From Ophthalmolycus amberensis (taxonomy: Eukaryota > Chordata > Actinopteri > Perciformes > Zoarcidae), in the NCBI GenBank assembly GCA_024529925.1, contig JAFEUB010001013.1, positions 175,001 through 239,000 on the forward strand: a stretch of DNA of 64,000 bases, given 5' to 3'. Numbering within the stretch: the stretch's first letter is position 1; each line of letters begins with the position of its first letter. The notes beneath the pieces were generated by a model that was not told the DNA's origin, ran no database searches, and worked only from the letters and a program-made list of their open reading frames with translations. The position numbers were made by a program, and so were the translations under genes. Positions 59,517 through 64,000 of the stretch are shown one piece after another.

Positions 59517-60081
59517 CGTTCACCAGCTAGCTGCTAAATGCTCCGCAGCCTTCACCAGCTAGCTGCTAAATGCTCCACAGCGTTCACCAGCTAGCTGCTA
59601 AATGCTCCGCAGCCTTCACCAGCTAGCTGCTAAATGCTCCGCAGCATTCACCAGCTAGCTGCTAAATGCTCCACAGCGTTCACCAGCTAGCTGCTAAATG
59701 CTCCACAGCGTTCACCAGCTAGCTGCTAAATGCTCCACAGCCTTCACCAGCTAGCTGCTAAATGCTCCACAGAGTTCACCAGCTAGCTGCTAAATGCTCC
59801 ACAGCCTTCACCAGCTTGCTGCTAAATGCTCCACAGAGTTCACCAGCTAGCTGCTAAATGCTCCACAGAGTTCACCAGCTAGCTGCTAAATGCTCCACAG
59901 CCTTCACCAGCTAGCTGCTAAATGCTCCACAGCCTTCACCAGCTAGCTGCTAAATGCTCCACAGCCTTCACCAGCTTGCTGCTAAATGCTCCACAGCCTT
60001 CACCAGCTTGCTGCTAAATGCTCCACAGAGTTCACCAGCTAGCTGCTAAATGCTCCACAGCGTTCACCATCTAGCTGCTAA
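59517..60081. repeat. 32-bp minisatellite, 17 full units plus one partial
   Basis: The unit is cgttcaccagctagctgcta followed by aatgctccacag (32 bases). Seventeen full units and a partial one (60061-60081) follow without spacers. Variation is confined to a few positions: the first two bases (cg/cc/ca/ag), ctccgcag versus ctccacag, and cagctagc versus cagcttgc in units 10, 15 and 16. The AGCTAGCT core of each unit is palindromic. Confidence 0.98.
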
Positions 60082-61775
60082 CCTGTCTGCCCTTTTTAGT
60101 GATGAGCTGAGGGTTTAACAGAGCTTTTTTTATTTTGACTGAAAACAGTGGCCGGCTGCATCGGGAAACGAACGATGGTGTGCTTCCACCTGTGGAAGCA
60201 CAAAGAGTGGAAGCACACTTGTTACTCTGTAGCTGCCATTGATCGGTGGCATTGTTGATATTCACCACCATGTCAGCGGCCTCCATTTAGTCACTGTAGC
60301 TTACGTGTGTGTGTGTGTGTGTGGGGTGGGGGGGGCGGACATGGCGAGAATTACCCAGTCCGAAAGGAAAAAATGAGGGCAATATAAATGAAGGGAGAAT
60401 GTTTCTCCCGCTCTGCTGTAAGAAAGGCTTAGTGCGAATGATTACCGGTGAAAGCTAAATTGGCAATCTGCCCTTTCTTGTCTTTCTGTGGCTCCGTTTT
60501 TTCTCTCTCTCCTGTCTCTCTCTCTCTCTCTATCACACTCTTCACTCACATCCAGTTTCTTTTATCTTTCTCTCTTCTCCAGCTTTCACCTTCTCTTAAT
60601 TTCTTTCTGTTGTTTCACAGAAACAACAAACTTGTCAGTGTGACTGATTTTAAGGGGATGTTTCAAAAAGTGGCCATTGGTGTTGTTCAACTGTTCAGTG
60701 ACAGTCATACAAATTAGACCCATTTCCTCTTTTTCAACTATTCCTATTATTTCACATTCGAATGCATTGAAACCAGCATCACAGTGTAGCGTCAGCTATT
60801 CAGCATGCAGCGTTCACACCGTACATATTACGTAATGAGTGCAGGGCTCCATAATTGTAAACGGAAAGATTAGTTTCATTCAACATATTTGGAATGGGTT
60901 TCCTAAAACAACAAACTTGACATCATCATGCTTCTGCAAGTCCACTGAGCCATTGTGCTGTGAGGTGACAATCACTGGTAGTCACCTGTCCGTCTCCTTC
61001 TGTCCTGTCTGAAAGTCATAATGATTTATATGAAAAGATTTCTGACCAAATGAGTAAATGTGACTTGTGTCTGCATGGATCACAGATCAACTACTTTCTA
61101 GTGTCTCTCACCCTTCTCTCCTTTCTGCATCCCTTTATTTTATTTTCACCATCTCTCTGTGAACTCTCTCCATTCGTACAATGTGGGCGGGGGCGACAGG
61201 TTGGGTCATGTTTATTTCACTTCCTGTCTGTAGCTGAGGGCCTTTCACCTCCTCCCTCACACCTCTGTCTCTCCTCATTCCTCCTCCTCCTTCCTCTTAA
61301 GCCTCTCTTTATCTCCGATGTGCTTCCTGGTCTCTCGCTGCTGCTGTTTCCTCTCTTTACCGTGACACTGATTTAGCTCTTTGCTTTCTTGCCCGTTGGT
61401 TAATCTTCAGTCTTCCTGTCTCTGAGGGGCCAGAATGAAGATGTCAAGGCGTCGTGTTCATTCTAAAGAAGAATCTTAAACTCTCTAAATCTGAGGCGTT
61501 CTCTTTGTAAACGGGTTCGGGTTCTTTCACACGTGTGCGTTTTCAATCACAGCAGGTCACCAGTCCCTTGACCTCTGTGACAACAAACCATGTTAGGAAA
61601 TATAATTGCTGTCTAAGTCTTCAGGGCATATTCTTGCTCCTAGTTTTACTTCCATCACGATTTTCCAAACTATACAACTCATCTGTCTGCTCATGAAGAT
61701 TTCTGAAAATGAAATAATGCATGAAAGAATATCACAGATTGTTTGTTTTCCTGGCGTGAAAGAGGCCACACGTCT
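60082..61775. other. Putative intron with (GT)n and CT-rich patches
   Basis: Holds (GT)n at 60305-60323 followed by a G-rich tail and CT-rich sequence at 60480-60600 and 61120-61360. No gene supported. Confidence 0.5.
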
Positions 61776-62094
61776 CTGTCTGTCTGTCTCTCTCTCTCTC
61801 TCTTTCTGTCTGTCTCTCTCTTCTGTCTCTCTCTCTCTCTTTCTGTATGTCTCTCTCTTTCTGTCTCTCTCTCTCTCTCTCTCTTTCTGTCTGTCTCTCT
61901 CTTTCTGTCTCTCTCTCTCTCTCTCTTTCTGTCTGTCTCTCTCTTTCTGTCTCTCTCTCTCTCTCTCTTTCTGTCTGTCTCTCTCTTTCTGTCTCTCTCT
62001 CTCTCTCTCTTTCTGTCTGTCTCTCTCTTTCTGTCTCTCTCTCTCTCTCTCTTTCTGTCTGTCTCTCTCTTTCTGTCTCTCTCTCTCTCTCTCA
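61776..62094. repeat. Higher-order CT-rich satellite, 42-bp unit
   Basis: Simple (CT)n/(CTGT)n sequence is organised into a 42-base repeat. The landmark ctttctgtctgt starts at 61883, 61925, 61967, 62009 and 62051, exactly 42 bases apart, with a more irregular head from 61776. As 42 is divisible by three, all frames stay open on both strands for 140 to 190 codons, and these are not genes. Confidence 0.97.
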
Positions 62095-62186
62095 TTCTTC
62101 CTGAAGTCTGTGATTTCATCTCTGCTCCTCACTCACTGCCCTTGGTCTCTGTAAGCGTGCTCCTGCATCACTTTCTCCTCAAGTCA

Positions 62187-62216
62187 CCCCCCCCCCCCCA
62201 CACACACACACACACT
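62187..62216. repeat. Poly-C followed by (CA)n
   Basis: A 13-base C run continues directly into about eight CA units. Confidence 0.95.
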
Positions 62217-62350
62217 GACACACATACACACAATACTAAAAAAAGAGATACACATGAACAGACACGCAAACAAATAGTGAAAAGTAGCAGGTATCACCAA
62301 AGATAAAAGTCAAACATGATGGCAAACAGACACAATTTGATGTATAATTT

Positions 62351-62351
<1 letters not shown>

Positions 62352-62389
<38 letters not shown>
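62352..62389. repeat. (CA)n microsatellite
   Basis: Directly visible CA run of 19 units. Confidence 0.97.
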
Positions 62390-62390
<1 letters not shown>

Positions 62391-62466
62391 CTGTGAGCAT
62401 GACTGCACAAAGAACCAAGCACAGCAAAACACATTCACACAGAGGAGAATGGGTTGACAATCTGTT

Positions 62467-62832
<366 letters not shown>

Positions 62833-62930
62833 CAGCACCGAGCTAGTTCCATTCTCTGGGTTTTACTCCGCTCTTAATGTCGGATTTTTCTGATGTCTTC
62901 CTATTTTTTTCGCCCCTCTCTCACTCGCAT

Positions 62931-62932
<2 letters not shown>

Positions 62933-62978
<46 letters not shown>
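62933..62978. repeat. (GT)n microsatellite
   Basis: 23 GT units, directly visible. Confidence 0.97.
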
Positions 62979-62981
<3 letters not shown>

Positions 62982-63261
62982 CATCGATAATGTGACCCGT
63001 CAGGCATGTTCTTATGTGTACATATCTTTAAGTGCCCAGAGTTTCATAGAAACGAACAATACGACAGGAAAAATCGCCGTCGAATAATCCTCATGGAAAC
63101 TATTCTGGATTGTCACGATGTCACGAGATCACTCGAGATCTGCATCACTTGTCAGGCCTCAAAAGTAATGACTGGTTTCCTGTGAGGAGCCACTGACACA
63201 CTAGGTGTGCGTGAGACGACACAGAGAGGTGACTGTTTGTTCAGGAACATCCTAATATATG

Positions 63262-63296
<35 letters not shown>

Positions 63297-64000
63297 TTAT
63301 AATGTGTATATATATAATTTGGGTATATCTATATTCAAGAAGTCTAGTAGTAGTAACGTCTCTGTGTAGTAAACAACTGTCAAATCAAATAAAGAAAGTA
63401 CACATCAATTATATTTTAACTAATATTATTCTCACTTTTCAAATTTAACTGGATGGATTATAAATAATACATAGAAATACATGAATAAATGTTCTTTATT
63501 ATATGTTCTTCTTATTTCAAGTAAAATAACGGATGGATTTAAAAATAAATTACGTAACGAAATTCATTTTAGAAACATTATTTTCACTGAATTGCCCTGC
63601 AGCTTTAAATTCAGTTCATTCAGTGTAAAGTGAAAAAGCCACAATATTATATTTTTCTCATCTTCTAAAAAGAGAAATTAGTGTTGGAAGAATTCACCTC
63701 TATGAGTCTGTCCAGTCAGAGTCTAATGACTGGTCTCTCTGGACATTCTTCTCTTTTGGAGATCGTCTTATGATTTGACTTTCACATCTCACAGCTCAAC
63801 AGTCCTGCTCTGCTCTCTGTATCCTCGTCTCTCCCTCATGTCACAGTGTGTGTACATCTCACTCAAGTCAGGAAACTTGTCAGAATACTCATATTTGATT
63901 GGCTGAGCTTCATCACGTGATGTGATTCACAACGCAATAGTTGGTGTTTTTCCTGCACCGCTGAACAAGTGCCGTAAATGCTGGAATAATTCAGCTGCAT
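62979..64000. other. Putative intron with an (AT)n tract, nothing else recognised
   Basis: Includes the (TA)n tract at 63254-63318. The remainder is AT-rich with no supported exon up to the window end. Confidence 0.5.
63254..63318. repeat. (TA)n microsatellite, interrupted
   Basis: TA run with GTA and TTTATAATGTG interruptions, directly visible. Confidence 0.95.

Noticed and set aside
59517..60081. CRISPR-like array
   Set aside because: The repeats are contiguous with no unique spacers, and the context is vertebrate; it is a minisatellite.
61593..62306. Several 140-190-codon frames on both strands (Arg/Glu/Lys-rich or Ser/Leu-rich)
   Set aside because: They follow the 42-bp CT-rich repeat; all frames are open because of the period, and the composition is pure simple sequence.

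Overview
This window looks like nuclear DNA of a bony fish, probably a percomorph teleost. The support is: dense (CA)n/(CT)n microsatellites, many degenerate non-autonomous DNA transposons with short terminal inverted repeats, tails of fish LINE/SINE families (the 'cccgcggccctgaatag...gataagcg' type), an L2/Rex1-like reverse-transcriptase relic, and almost no long open reading frames. There is no bacterial-style gene organisation, operon, CRISPR array, rRNA or tRNA gene that I can support. Most apparent ORFs are chance frames or frames kept open by tandem repeats whose period is divisible by three.

Only one coding feature is well supported. At 36459-36549 (+), inside a CpG-rich promoter-like region (about 35900-37160), a good-context ATG opens a 30-codon signal-peptide-like exon that ends at a textbook splice donor (AAG|GTAAGA, phase 1). 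No further exon is recognised in the remaining 27 kb, so the right part of the window is probably the start of a very long first intron of a secreted or cell-surface protein gene. I do not name the gene. A weaker candidate is a 60-nt symmetric phase-1 exon at 5102-5161, with a possible promoter near 3650-3890.

Layout: 1-35.9 kb is intergenic or distal intronic DNA. It holds copies of one dispersed DNA element (about 1540-2286 nested, 7048-7166, 14610-14889, 32030-32145), a 1.1-kb inverted-repeat element (10413-11523), a TA-flanked MITE (14171-14487), a 23-unit 27-bp minisatellite (18991-19612), hAT elements with 8-bp target duplications (24641-25333, 31398-31652) and a LINE relic (33830-34640). 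35.9-37.2 kb is the CpG-rich promoter and first exon. 37.2-64 kb is putative intron 1 with more copies of the same dispersed element (39703-40147, 43445-43757, 53850-54270), a 987-bp hAT element with a BED zinc-finger relic (52410-53396), a 32-bp minisatellite (59517-60081), a 42-bp higher-order CT array (61776-62094), many poly-C/poly-G runs, and several AT-motif-rich, repeat-free blocks that look like candidate conserved non-coding elements.

I found no convincing undescribed biological system. The observations most worth a check are the orphan signal-peptide exon, the CTCF-like motif carried by the dispersed element, the nested inverted insertion of that element into its own family, the hAT element with an intact target duplication around a decayed BED domain, and the higher-order structure of the minisatellites. 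All conservation statements are impressions from base composition and motif content, because no alignment could be run.
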